Shown here: positions 1 to 10,060 of the stretch, piece after piece | Layout of the letters: each line of letters opens with the position of its first letter | How positions within the stretch are numbered: position 1 is the first letter of the stretch | Assembly (NCBI RefSeq): GCF_964355755.1 | Contig: NC_092675.1 | Location: forward strand, 10,491,312-10,555,311 | From: Antedon mediterranea | Lineage: Eukaryota > Echinodermata > Crinoidea > Comatulida > Antedonidae | DNA length: 64,000 nt | Direction: 5' to 3' | Notes under the pieces: generated by a model | What the model was told of the DNA's origin: nothing | The model's input: the letters and a program-made list of their open reading frames with translations, nothing else | Databases searched by the model: none | Program-made: the position numbers and the translations under genes

Positions 1-6
1 GATAGT

Positions 7-774
7 ATGTTGGCTATGGGTATAATAGAACCTACAGTTAGTGCCTATGCTGCACCTATTATTGCCCTGAAGAAAGGCCAGAATCAAATTAGAATGGTGA
101 CAGATTTTAGATCACTAAATAAGACTACACAATTTGACCCTTATGTTATGCCTCGCATAGACGAAATGTTGGATGAGGTATCATCCGCAATATACATAAC
201 TACGTTAGATCTAACTAAAGGATTTTACCAGGTGCCTCTGGATCCTAAGACCAAAGACAAATCAGCATTTATTACACAATGTGGACAGTATTGTTACAAT
301 GTACTTCCATTTGGTATGCAAAATAGCTCTAGTACTTTCCAAAGATTAATGGATAAGGTATTACAAGGTACTGAGGGATATGCTAAGGCATATATAGATG
401 ACATATGTATTTATAGTCAAACTTGGAAAGATCATATTTTTCATTTGAATGATGTATTAGAAAGATTAAGTAGTGCTGGATTGACAGCAAAGCCTTTGAA
501 AGGTAAAATTGCCTATGCACAGGTAGAATTTCTGGGGCATAAGATTGGTAATGGAGAAATTAGACCCATGATTGATAAGGTTGAGGCTGTGGAAAAGTTC
601 CCCAGACCTTTGTCTATGAAACAAGTCCGATCATTTCTCGGATTAACTGGCTATTACAGAAAATTTGTACAGAACTATGCCGATATTGCTAAGCCATTGA
701 TTGATTTAACTCTAAAGAGTAAAAGTAATACTGTACCGTTAAGTGGAATGAACAATGTGAAAATGCCTTTGTAA
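7..774 (+). pseudogene. Ty3/gypsy reverse transcriptase (partial)
   Basis: RT copies the element RNA into cDNA. The 255-codon stretch shows the gypsy RT motifs in order: VTDFRSLN (about residues 31-38), catalytic TLDLTKGF with the motif A Asp at residue 68, the LPFGMQN block (100-106), the YIDD catalytic box (129-132), EFLGHKI, and the thumb/connection signature FLGLTGYYRKF. The frame is open at the window edge (codons precede the ATG at 7), so the true N-terminus is missing. Near 735-745 the frame shifts by one base: the residues expected before RNase H continue in another frame, and the listed ORF ends in unrelated residues. The family assignment is secure; the clade within gypsy is not. 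Confidence 0.9.
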
Positions 775-830
775 CTTTAAAGAAACGACTTACTGATGAT
801 AATGTATTAAAAGCCCCAAATTTTGATAAG

Positions 831-1199
831 ATGTTTATATTGCAAACTGATGCCTCAAATTATGGCATAGGTGCAGTGCTGAGCCAAATAGATGGTGAGG
901 GTAATGATTATCCCATTGTGTATTTAAGTAGAAAGTTATCTGTACATGAGCAGAGATATTCTGTGCCAGAAAAAGAGTGCCTCTCTATTGTTTGGGCTAT
1001 CAATAAACTTAAGTATTATCTGTATGGTTGTGAATTTCAAGTTCATACTGACCACCAGGCATTGAGATGGATGGACTCAATGAAGGGTGCCAATGTTAGA
1101 CTTATGAGATGGGCTCTGTTTTTACAAGGATATAAATTTAAAGTTATTTACAAGAAAGGATCATTAAATGGAAATGCAGATGGATTAAGCCGTGCATAA
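831..1199 (+). pseudogene. Ty3/gypsy RNase H domain (partial)
   Basis: This is the RNase H that degrades the RNA strand of the RNA-cDNA hybrid. It has the gypsy type of sequence: TDASNYGIGAVLSQ with the first catalytic Asp, YSVPEKECLSIVWAI with the Glu, VHTDHQALRW with the second Asp, and the C-terminal GNADGLSRA block. The reading frame extends upstream through an FDK-type linker to about 745, where it loses register with RT by one base. The ORF stops directly after the RNase H domain, where canonical gypsy elements would continue into a zinc finger and integrase. Confidence 0.9.
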
Positions 1200-1288
1200 T
1201 AATATTATAGAGGTGTTATTTGTAGATAGTTTATAGTAAAATGGTTTTAAATGTTAAATTTTTGGAAAGATTGACACAATCTTTTTCC

Positions 1289-1300
1289 CAAAAAGGGGAA
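1289..1300 (+). other. Polypurine tract (PPT) of the gypsy element
   Basis: An A/G-rich run (AAAAAGGGGAA) sits immediately before the TG that starts the LTR. This is the expected position of the plus-strand primer. It fixes the LTR start at 1301. Confidence 0.6.
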
Positions 1301-1649
1301 TGTCATATTATTGATGTTGTGATTCTCTGTGTTTAGATAAGGATGCTTTAGACCAGGTCCGCCTTATTATTAGCCAATCAAAATCGTATAAATTTTGGAG
1401 GGAAAATGTTATCCTCCTCTGAAGCCTAAAATTTGCATGTCCAGTATAAAAGTGGAATGTAATAGATATTAGGGAAGAAGAGAGAATAAGATCAGAGTAG
1501 ATAAACGGATAGTTGATAAAGAGAATATTAAGGCTTGACTGGTAGTGGTAGAAAGATGTATTAATCGAATTTCAAGGAATAAAAGTTATAGTTGAGTTAT
1601 ATCTATACGCCTGAGAAAGCTCGGAACCAACTAAAATAAATTCACTACA
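1301..1649 (+). repeat. 3' LTR of the gypsy element (about 349 bp)
   Basis: The LTR starts TGTCATATTATTG right after the PPT and plausibly ends TTCACTACA at 1649, where homology to unit U begins. It has a TATAAA box at 1445-1450 and an AATAAA-type signal near 1577. The 5' LTR is outside the window, so the ends rest on the TG..CA rule and on the junction with unit U. Confidence 0.6.
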
Positions 1650-1708
1650 TGTCCAACTTGAAAAATACCTGCACACAATAATACGAGGACGCTTCGCATT
1701 TTCCTATC

Positions 1709-1906
1709 TCCTCCTACGATAATTGTTTTTAATAGCTGAAAACCGGTTGAACTGCTCGAGTACAGCATCATAATGTTGAAGACAGGCCGATTTTCTTAAA
1801 AAAATACTCCTCCTACGATAGTTGTTTTTAATAGCTGAAAACCGGTTGAACAGCTAGAGTACACCATCATAATGTTGAAGACAGGCCGATTTTCTTAAAA
1901 AAATAC
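1709..1906 (+). repeat. 99-bp tandem duplication inside unit U
   Basis: Two adjacent copies of a 99-bp segment beginning TCCTCCTACGAT, each ending in the GCCGATTTTCTT block. The paralogous unit U copy at 49727 has only one, so this is a local duplication. Confidence 0.8.
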
Positions 1907-2396
1907 TATTTTGATAGATTTAATATATGATTATACAAATGTATTGATTTGCGATGAATGGAACATCCCAATCTCTCAGTCTGCCAGAGTTTGGTTTAAC
2001 ACAAGTAGGTAAATGTATGAGCTCTTGGTTTAACACATACGGTAGGTAAATATGTGGGCCCTTTGAGAATAAACTTGCAATACTTTGACAATACTGTACT
2101 GTTAACTATTTTTAGTCCTCATTTGAATCGAACATTTCTTACTGTGAATGTTCGTACTGTTAGATGTAATATAAAAATATATACAGATAAACTTTATTAC
2201 TGAGATTGTGGATAGGATCTACTGTTAGATATAAACACATAATTATATACAAATAAACTTTATACTGACAGTTCCTTCTCAACGTTTGTATTAATTAATA
2301 ATTACCAATAAAATAAACGTCGTAGTGGTGTATCGTGACATGTACTTTAATATTTCAATTGATTATGACAGTGACAGTTTTAACAAAGTATTAAAT

Positions 2397-2983
2397 ATTT
2401 TCCATTTTAACTTTCTGTGTTTATAAAAATAAAGTCAAACACAGACTAGGACTTGTTAAAAAATGTCCATGGTTAATGTTCACTGCGGAGTTAGAAGATA
2501 TAATCAATTGTGAGTTTTTAATAAATAAAGAAAAGGCAAAAAAAATGTGGTCAGATATGGACCGTAACAATTTAGCAAGGTATAAAATTAACGTTTATAA
2601 AATTGATATTTAGGTAAAGTAAAATATACCTTTTCTTTTTTTTTTTTTTTTTTTTTTATTTATTTTTTTTTTGATTGCCTGAAAGAGATAAAAAGAGTTA
2701 TAAAATTAAGAATTCTGTGGTAAATTATACGTACATTGTTAAGGATTGAAAAACGTGTAAAGAGTGTATAACATAGAGGAATTTTTTTTTCTTTCCTTAT
2801 ACTATTATATATAAAATGCAATGGTAGGAGTGAGATATCAGTTGTACTGAAAGTTAGTTAATGTCAATTATATTGTATTGTATCATTACATTACTCATGT
2901 GCTCAATGTACTCATTGTAAACGAACATTTTATTGATGAAGAAATAAAAGTGGGTCGATCCTACATAGGACAAAAAAAAAAAA
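2397..2983 (+). mobile_element. Polyadenylated retrocopy (3' end of an unknown transcript) with target-site duplication
   Basis: About 590 bp are present here but absent from the matching place in unit U copy 2 (near 50350). The insert ends in a run of about 15 A (from 2972), 24 nt after an AATAAA signal (2943-2948). It is flanked by GTATTAAAT on both sides (2388-2396 and 2987-2995; up to 12 bp if the A run is counted), a LINE-type target-site duplication. At 2411-2613 there is an open frame of about 67 codons ending in TAG, with the stretch CPWLMFTAELEDIINC, then about 360 bp of 3' UTR-like sequence including a long T run. I do not recognise the protein. It could be a 5'-truncated LINE-mobilised host mRNA (processed pseudogene) or the tail of an unrecognised element. 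Confidence 0.75.
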
Positions 2984-3411
2984 AAAGTATTAAATCGCAA
3001 ATGTTTTACTGTATTTAGAGGTATATTATTTATAGGCCTATAAAACACGAAAAAAATATTTCGTTACTGAGTGGATAAAGAATATATTTAAAAATTGTTC
3101 CTCTTTGTACCTATCCGCTTTCCCATCCGTCAACCCTAATATAAAAAAAAACCCATACAAAACACAAATTGGGTTTCTTTAAATGAGTCCAAATCAAAAA
3201 TTTGGACTCATTTTGTGATAAGTTTCTCCTTCGGAAGTAATTCCCAGGGTGCTAATTTTAGTTGACTACATAAATCATCGTCTCTATTTATTCGTTTCTG
3301 TAAACGACAATGTATTATAGTCCTGCGGTACGTACATTTGAAATCGCCAGTTTTGTGACGCTGAAATTACGAGCAGGGGTCGTCAAACACACGGCCAGTC
3401 TGTGGTTCTTT

Positions 3412-3490
3412 TTTGGCCAGCCTGTGGTCCGGGGGCGCTAGACATTTGGCCAGCCTGTGGTCCCGAGGGCGCTAGACATTTCGGTCAGCC
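3412..3490 (-). repeat. Left subterminal repeats of the hAT-like element
   Basis: Two copies of a ~33-bp unit (GGCCAGCCTGTGGTCC then GGGCGCTAGACATTT) plus a decayed third. They are inverted relative to the array at 7741-8010. Arrays like these are transposase-binding sites in known hAT elements; here that is inference. Confidence 0.7.
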
Positions 3491-3507
3491 AGAGCCATAA
3501 TATTGAC

Positions 3508-4386
3508 GGTGACTACTTCTTCGCATGCAGCTAAAATAAAATGACGTCACGTTAAAGCGTGTCGTCACAGAGTCTCATGCATATGCAAAAGGGTGTTTTG
3601 TCTCTGCTTCTTATGCGCTCATGATTTTACAAAATGTTTTCAGAGTGATTAATCAACTCCCTGGATTAATTAATGATGGTGCGATCGGTGGTACAGAAAA
3701 TAATCCGATATTGTTCCAGATAACAAAGAAGCAGATTAAATATAGTTGTTTATTCGACCCATTTGGCTTATAAGCAGATTAAATATAGTTGTTTATTCGA
3801 CCCATTTGGCTTGCTTAGATGCCTAGCCCTATAGACAGACTTTCTATGATAGTATTGATACCTACTCACTAGCGGACTAACTAAAGACAAGTAAAATACA
3901 GTATACACTACCCACTATTATCAGGCCATCCATATCCTCCCCTTCATCGTTACCGCGTGGCATTGTGCAGATACTAACCCAGCATACTAGCTAACTTCCC
4001 ACCCACCCTAGCCTCTCAGGTATGCACTGCGCTGCCACTACTACAGACAGTAAGAGGCCTAGGCCTAGCCTAATTCGGGCCTCATGTCTTGCAGCATTTG
4101 AAAATACATAATAATATTGTACATTATTATTATTTTGTATTCGCACTGGAAGTATCTAGGCTCTCCTGTCATGTTAAAATTAAAGTATATTATTTATTAT
4201 CCTCGGCAGTGAAAACAATTATATTTTGTTGTATATTTTCGATAAATCTCGCGTCGCGTGTGTGTGGTGGTACATGGTGGAAAAAACTCTCAGCAAGTTT
4301 GCTTCATTTATATGCATGAGACTCTGTGACGACCCACTTTAACATGACGTCATTTTACTTTAGCTGCATGCGAAGAAATAGTCACC
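3508..4386. mobile_element. TIR element family A (879 bp, 9-bp TSD), nested
   Basis: The ends are inverted: GGTGACTACTTCTTCGCATG on the left and GGTGACTATTTCTTCGCATG in reverse complement on the right. Homology runs about 80 bp inward through a TGACGTCA block and GTCACAGAGTCTCATGC. The 9-bp direct repeat AATATTGAC flanks it (3499-3507 and 4387-4395). A 9-bp TSD with G-starting TIRs fits Mutator-like elements, but there is no transposase to confirm this. A 43-bp tandem duplication sits inside (3729-3814). A partial relative lies at 32876-33010. Confidence 0.75.
3729..3814 (+). repeat. 43-bp tandem duplication within family A element
   Basis: The segment AAGCAGATTAAATATAGTTG and the following 23 bp occur twice in direct tandem, with identical sequence. 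Confidence 0.85.
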
Positions 4387-4894
4387 AATATTGACGCGCG
4401 AGCAGGTACAGTAAATGTTTTTCTCCAAAACTATAGAGGGCGCTACCCAACGTTTATTACCAGAGCCGTTTAAATATATTATTATTTAATTGTTTATTAC
4501 CACAGTTTTTCAATCATAATTAATTAATAGCTTTTATAGCTCTATAAGAATGATTTAATGTTCTATTAAAATCGACTCGGTTAAGAACCAGCAATCTAAA
4601 ATCATAAATATATCCTCTTAACATTTATTATTTCAGTTTAGTTTCATTGACATTTTGTTTTTTTGTATATTAATTATCATTAAAAATTCAATATTTGAAT
4701 CGTCATCTTTGGTTAGAGATTGTAAGCAGCCAGTGTGTAGTTTAACAACACGTATAAACAAAATCAATTATTTTGAATTAAATCTAACATGGTATTATAA
4801 TGGTAAAGCAGCCAAGAACACAAACACAATTTATTAATTCATTTTAAACTTTATTTAACTTTTTTTGTAGTTTAAGCTCAACATTGGTATGGTC

Positions 4895-5625
4895 AATTCA
4901 TTAATATTAACGTCGAATTGACATACAATGCTCTACGTAAGCTTTCACTCTTGAAGAATGAACAATCAAAGTTAAAACAATTATTGAGAATATATGCAAA
5001 CCATTGTAATAAACGTCGAAATGACATACAATGCTCTACGTAAGCTTTCACTCTAGAAGAATGAACAATCAAAGTTAAAACAATTATTGAGAATATATGC
5101 AAACCATTGTAATAAACGTCGAAATGACATACAATGCTTTACGTAAGCTTTCACTCTAGAAGAATGAACTATCAAAGTTAAAACAATTATTGAGAATATA
5201 TGCAAACCATTGTAATAAACGTCGAAATGACATACAATGCTCTACGTAAGCTTTCACTCTAGAAGAATGAACAATCAAAGTTAAAACAATTATTGAGAAT
5301 ATATGCAAACCATTGTAATAAACGTCGAAATGACATACAATGCTTTACGTAAGCTTTCACTCTAGAAGAATGAACTATCAAAGTTAAAACAATTATTGAG
5401 AATATATGCAAACCATTGTAATAGACGTCGAAATGACATACAATGCTCTACGTAAGCTTTCATTCTAGAAGAATGAACAATCAAACAATTAATAATTATT
5501 GAGAATATATGCAAACCATTGTAATAAACGTTGAAATGACATACAATACTCTACGTAAGCTTTAAGCTTTCACTCTTCAAGAATGAACAATCAAACCATT
5601 ATTGAAAATATACTGTATTACAAAC
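4895..5625. repeat. 103-bp tandem repeat array (about 7 units)
   Basis: The block CCATTGTAAT recurs at 5001, 5104, 5207, 5310, 5413 and 5516, exactly 103 bp apart. Each unit has GTCGAAATGACATACAATG and TACGTAAGCTTTCACTCTAG. The central units alternate between two forms (GCTCTACG with GAACAATC, and GCTTTACG with GAACTATC), so the array is partly a 206-bp higher-order repeat. The first and last units are diverged, as is usual at array edges. There is no coding capacity. It lies inside the hAT-like element. Confidence 0.9.
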
Positions 5626-6451
5626 CATTAAACAAAACGTTGAATTGACACACATCACGCTTTAGAGGAAAGAACAACGAAACTCGATTTTTTTTTTCCT
5701 ACATGAGATTACGTGGTTGCAATATTTTGTCAAGCGTCATATTGCAGAAAACACCTGGTAATTTATGTGTTACTTTATTCAACAGCGAAACGTTTTTTCT
5801 ACCAAATTTTCTGAAAACTGGTCCATGATCTGACGTGTCAGTCAATGATTCGTACTTTACATACGCATGGATCATCTCATGTACATGTATTGCGTGCGTA
5901 TAACAATCTAAAAAATAGAATAAAGATTTTAAAATGTTAAAGATACACGTTATACATAATTGTCAGACCACCACTTTTATCTTACAAAAGTGAATTTAAA
6001 ATGATAGATGGGATATGTGGAGTTCGATTTTGCTTGTTTTTTATTTGTTGGTCATTCATCGAATACAATATTATTACAAATACATATACAAATGACAGGG
6101 TGAAAGCAAGATGATAACCCTATAAGCTCTAGAGCTTGTTTCCTTAGGGGTCCTCGACATAAAAAAAGGAAGGCATGGAAAATCTTAATTAACAAGCAAA
6201 TCTCAATTAAATCACAAGTTGCATTTCAGAAGATGTTTTTTAAGAGTATATTTGAATGTATTATTGTTTCCAATTTCCTTTAAACTATTATGTGATTCAT
6301 TCCATATTTTTATTCCATTACAGTAAAATGTTTTATTGATTTGATGAGAATTTTATTGAAGAATATAATAATTCAGAATACCTCATGTGTTGTAATTATA
6401 ATTGAATAAAGTAAAATTACCATTGAGGCATTTTATTGCAGATTGATTTAT

Positions 6452-6895
6452 TAATCATTACAAATATGAATTAGAGAGTTATGTACATCTAAGCTTTCTT
6501 TTAATTTATTTAAAATATTTAATTACTAAAGATTTTACAATAAGGATATGTTGATTACTATACGTACTTGACTTATTGAGCAATGTAAACTGCTGATGGG
6601 ACTAAAATCAAGGCCTACTATAGGCCTAGTTTCCGGCGGGCGTATTTTTACAATCTAAAAGATAGAATAAAGATTTTAAAATGATAGATGGGATATGAGG
6701 AGTGTGATCATTACCAATATTATGAATTAGAAAGTTATGTACATCTAAGCTTTCTTTTAATTTATTTAAAATATATCATTACTACATATTTTACAATATG
6801 AAGGATATGTTGATTAGACTATACGTACTTGACTTCTTGAGCAATGTAAACTGCTGATGGGACTAAAATCAAGGCCTACTATAGGCCTAGTTTCC
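6452..6895. repeat. ~190-bp segment repeated in direct orientation, ~256 bp apart
   Basis: The stretch from TATGAATTAGAGAGTTATG to AAATCAAGGCCTACTATAGG (about 6452-6634) is repeated at about 6707-6895 with few changes. A preceding block (CAATCTAAAA, AGAATAAAGATTTTAAAATG) occurs at 5903 and 6651. The separation shows a local segmental duplication. Confidence 0.75.
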
Positions 6896-6959
6896 TAGTT
6901 TAAGAAAAGAAAATAAAACTGATTAAACGCGTCTATTGATTGTTATTTTTAATAACAAT

Positions 6960-7630
6960 GATGTTTATAGTAGTTTTTGTATATAGGCCTAATCCATAAA
7001 CTACCTAGGCCTAGTACTACCCTACTCTACTAGGCCTAATTATAATAACTAGTAATCCTAGTAGTAGGCCTAGTAGTAGTAGTAGTAGTAGTAGGCCTAG
7101 TTGTAGTAGTAGGCTAGTAACAAGGCCTAGTAAGTCTATAATTAATTAAACCTAGGCTAGGCCCATTATTAGGCCCAGGCTAGTAGAACTAGCCTAGGCA
7201 TAGGCCTACTAGTACTAGCTAGGACGGCTAGTCAGCTCTAAACTAGTACTAAGGGGCCTAGTAGTAACTAATAGGTACTACTAGTACAATGGGAACGGGA
7301 GGCAGTGGTTTGGCATAAACATTAAAGCTAGATAGAGTGTTGGCACCCTGTCACTGTGAGCATGCAGTAGCCTACTACTACTACTAGCCTACCTACCTAG
7401 TAGGCCTAGCCTAGTACTAGCCTACTACTACTAGCGTAGGTAGGCCGCCTGTAGTAGGAGGAGGAGTCTGTCCTCCTCCCACTCTTGCTGGCCTAACTAA
7501 ATTAAACTAATATTTAACTAGGCTAGCCCTATTAAAGGGCAGGCCTTCTTATTAAGTAGGCATTATAATTATGAATACCTAGCCTAGGCCTAGTAAAGTT
7601 GTTAGTTTTATATTTATAATTATTTGGATA
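6960..7630. repeat. TAGGCCTA / TAG-rich low-complexity region
   Basis: The sequence is dominated by TAGGCCTA, CCTAGGC and TAGTAGTAG runs. It has no ORF of note. Similar stretches occur at 18480-19200, 21250-21560 and in each palindrome arm. It looks like a genome-wide low-complexity feature rather than one element. Confidence 0.7.
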
Positions 7631-7740
7631 TAGGAGGCCTACCTGTTAGATCGATCTTGACTGGTTTTAATTTTCCCGCTAAATAAAGTTATGTGAAAAC
7701 AGCTGTAGAGGGCTCACTTTAGAAAAGCATGGAAAATTTA

Positions 7741-8010
7741 TGTCTAGCGCCCTCGGGACCACAGGCTGGCCAAAAAAAGAATCAGATTGGCTGTGTGTTT
7801 CATGCTAGCGCCCTCGGGACCACAGGCTGGCCAAATGTCTAGCGCCCTCGGACCACAGGCTGGCCAAATGTCTAGCGCCCTCGGACCACAGGCTGGCCAA
7901 AAAAAGAATCAGATTGGCTGTGTGTTTCATGCTAGCGCCCTCGGGACCACAGGCTGGCCAAATGTCTAGCGCCCTCGGACCACAGGCTGGCCAAAAAAGA
8001 ACCACAGACT
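7741..8010 (+). repeat. Right subterminal repeat array of the hAT-like element (six ~33-bp units)
   Basis: Six copies of TAGCGCCCTCGGACCACAGG plus CTGGCCAA start at about 7741, 7802, 7836, 7869, 7931 and 7964. Two are followed by an insert containing AGAATCAGATTGGCTGTGTG, which makes a longer compound unit. The orientation is opposite to the left-end copies. Short overlapping ORFs here only reflect the repeat. Confidence 0.85.
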
Positions 8011-8036
8011 GGCCGTGTGTTTCACGACCCCTTTAG

Positions 8037-8110
8037 GAAATTACTGTGTATTCGAGAACCATCTGTGGGGGCACGACCTAGACGCGAGCGAAGCGAGCGT
8101 ACCATCTAGT
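8037..8110 (+). repeat. Unit U, copy 1, right end
   Basis: This resumes the unit interrupted at 3370 and matches 50715-50789: GTGTATTCGAGAACCATCTG, then a CGAGCGAAGCGAGCG core, ending CCATCTAGT. It includes the right-hand copy of the hAT-like element's TSD. Confidence 0.75.
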
Positions 8111-9229
8111 TGTTATAATGGGACGTAGTTATAGGATGTTTTGTTCCAAAATCAATCATTCGAACGTTATAATGTACTAGCGCACGCGCGCGCAATATTC
8201 TTTGCCGCAAGTACTTCGGTACACTGTGCACGTCGATATTTCACCGTTAAAATGTGCAATTACATTTTTTTAAATATAAGAAAAAGTTGAAAGTATTTTG
8301 TTGCTCCTATACTTTACATGCATTAATGGAGACAAGTTTGACACAATTTGATCTGCATATCACGTGACTAAAATCCAATGTTGTAACTCTTTATATATAT
8401 GGCTCTGTTCATTAATATAATAACACTTCCCTCTATAGTTTGTACATTTTATGATTTTAATTTTTGAAGAAATGAAACATTCATTCGAAATTAGTTTCGT
8501 TGCGAGCTCATGTCGTTTTAATGTGTCAAAATCTATTATTTTTTTTATTTACTTCGTAAGTGGTTGAATCGTATAGAAATGTTACATAAACTTATGTTTT
8601 GATGCTAAAAATAATAAAATAAGAAAAAGGGTAAAACAAAATGATAAATTAAAACTGCCAGAAAATTTTGCAGAGCTCTCTGACGATACTAGCTCTTCTT
8701 CAGTGCAAGTGAGAGAGTACTAGAAAATGTTAGGAATATGCAGGCAAAGCGCTACATGAATTATGGACTGGAATAAAATAAATAAAGCAAAGGAGACACA
8801 GCCGGAATGGTAGAGAAACTGAATAAGAGTAGAAAACAATGAAGATAGCAGCTTGGTAGATATAAACAATTTAGGAATGAAAAACAAAATAACAACTCAA
8901 TTGGTGGTAAATGTTGAAACTTAAATTTGGGAATAATGAATGGAAAGTTACCGATCTGGGAGTATGTTCTTAATGTTTAGTCCAAAATGTTGTGGTTTAA
9001 GTAGTAATTACTAGGCCTAGTGGTTTTCTTTTTTTGTTAAAATGCTTTTGCCTTTCAATATCCCTTAGACGTTTCTATAATCAAATATATATGATCTTCT
9101 ACATATCCAAAACATATTTGAAAAGGTAAGTTCTTAACTTGCATCACCCAACATTCTTCATTTCTCTCAACCTTTTTAATTGGAAACTTTGAAATAGCAT
9201 TTTGATATGAATCTTACTTTACTAGTGTT
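8111..9229. other. AT-rich interval without supported features
   Basis: About 1.1 kb with no convincing ORF, repeat boundary or RNA gene. A short CG-alternating run occurs near 8183-8193. The part after about 8990 may be the extreme 3' end of the LINE remnant that follows on the minus strand. Confidence 0.5.
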
Positions 9230-9964
9230 TAAGATAAAAGTTTTATGCGAGTTAAATTTATCAGAAAACGCCCCATTTCTGAAAGAACTGAAAGATCTGT
9301 GTCATTATTTCCGATTCCAGGGGTATATCTACAAACAATTGTGTGTACCTTTTCAACACTCTTTAAACTATGAAATCCACATATTTGAGTATTGGTATTA
9401 CTTTCAAATCAAATATATGGTTCCATTCATTAGCAGGTAAGTATTTATTATTCGTTTGATGGTACTTATAATATTTATATGCATTTTTTGCTAGACAATA
9501 GTTAGTATCTATTGTATTCCTTCCATTTGCGCTAAATACCATTCTAAGATACTTAAACGAATCAACAGTTTCAAATGGAGTTTCCTTAAAAAAAACATTA
9601 ATGTTTCAATAGTTCTTTATAGTCTATATAGTCTATATATATAGTCATTTTATTTTTAAATATAATAACTTTTGTTTTTATCTACATTTACAGTTAATCC
9701 TGAGTCATCACAATATTTACCCAGGATGTTAACCAGTCTCTGTAAATCTTTAAAGTGTCTCCTATTAGTACAAGATCGTCTGCATATAATAATTTCACAA
9801 TCTCTAATCTGTATTTTATCAGATTGTTTTGTGGAATTCAAATTAACACTTTTAAATGTTAACTTAGAGGTTTTGTAGAAAGATATTAAATAAAACAAAT
9901 GATAATGGTGACCCCTGGATACCAATTTCATTATTATGGTTTGATAATTGATTTTAAATTTCAA
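9230..9964 (-). pseudogene. Decayed LINE reverse transcriptase, C-terminal half
   Basis: Read on the minus strand, this holds the catalytic LLYADDLVLIGDT box (about 9820-9780), a frameshift, the block LQRLVNILGKYCDDSGLTVN, several stops, then FKYLRMVFSANGR (about 9550-9510) and a KNAYKYYKYHQ-like segment. The order and wording are those of a non-LTR RT palm and thumb. Upstream RT motifs and endonuclease are missing. It is broken by at least two frameshifts and several stops. The clade cannot be called safely. It is a different LINE from the Tx1-like one at 13 kb, since both cover the same RT motif. Confidence 0.7.
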
Positions 9965-10060
9965 GACTTTAGCTTTGAATTAACGACGTTTAAAATTTCT
10001 GACTATTTTAAGTGTGTTGGGGGTCACTTGAAGTCAATTAAAATGGGAGTCTGCCGGGTA

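Larger units (their letters stand above)
1..1649 (+). mobile_element. Ty3/gypsy retrotransposon, 3' portion (RT, RNase H, 3' LTR)
   Basis: The window opens inside the pol region of a gypsy-type LTR retrotransposon. RT is followed by RNase H, a stop codon, about 100 bp of non-coding sequence, a purine-rich tract and a 3' LTR. No integrase lies between RNase H and the LTR. Either integrase was deleted, or the element had integrase upstream of RT as in the deuterostome Gmr1-like group, whose pol order resembles Ty1/copia. The 5' half is outside the window. One frameshift separates RT from RNase H, so this copy is not functional. It abuts unit U and probably inserted into it. Confidence 0.85.
1650..3370 (+). 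repeat. Interspersed repeat unit U, copy 1, left part
   Basis: This sequence matches 49727-50789 along most of its length: the TTCGCATTTTCC block, the CCGGTTGAAC block, the AACGTCGTAGTGG block and the TAATTCCCAGGG block occur in the same order. Copy 1 is interrupted by a retrocopy at 2397-2983 and by a hAT-like element at 3371, and resumes at 8037. It also has a 99-bp tandem duplication (1709-1807 and 1808-1906) that is single in copy 2. An inverted repeat at 3181-3214 (14-bp stem, 5-nt loop, AAATGAGTCC arm) is partly kept in copy 2. There is no coding capacity. The class is unknown; the right end carries a hairpin next to CTAG, so a Helitron-like origin is possible but unproven. Confidence 0.75.
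3371..8036. mobile_element. 4.67-kb hAT-like non-autonomous DNA element
   Basis: The ends are inverted repeats: CAGGGGTCGTCAAACACACG on the left and, in reverse complement, AAGGGGTCGTGAAACACACG on the right, with a few mismatched outermost bases. Both sides carry the 8-bp direct repeat GAAATTAC (3363-3370 and 8037-8044), the TSD length of hAT elements; unit U copy 2 has this site without the insert (near 50710). CAGGGGT-type ends are also hAT-like. Subterminal blocks with GGCCAGCCTGTGGTCC occur in opposite orientation at the two ends. No transposase ORF is found inside. The interior holds a second TIR element, a 103-bp tandem array and TAGGCCTA-rich DNA. Confidence 0.75.

Noticed and set aside
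4895-5625. CRISPR-like array
   Set aside because: Units are contiguous 103-bp tandem repeats without unique spacers, in eukaryotic TE-rich DNA.
7787-8005. Repetitive peptide ORFs on both strands (GPQAGQMSSAL-type)
   Set aside because: They are translations of the 33-bp subterminal repeats of the hAT-like element.
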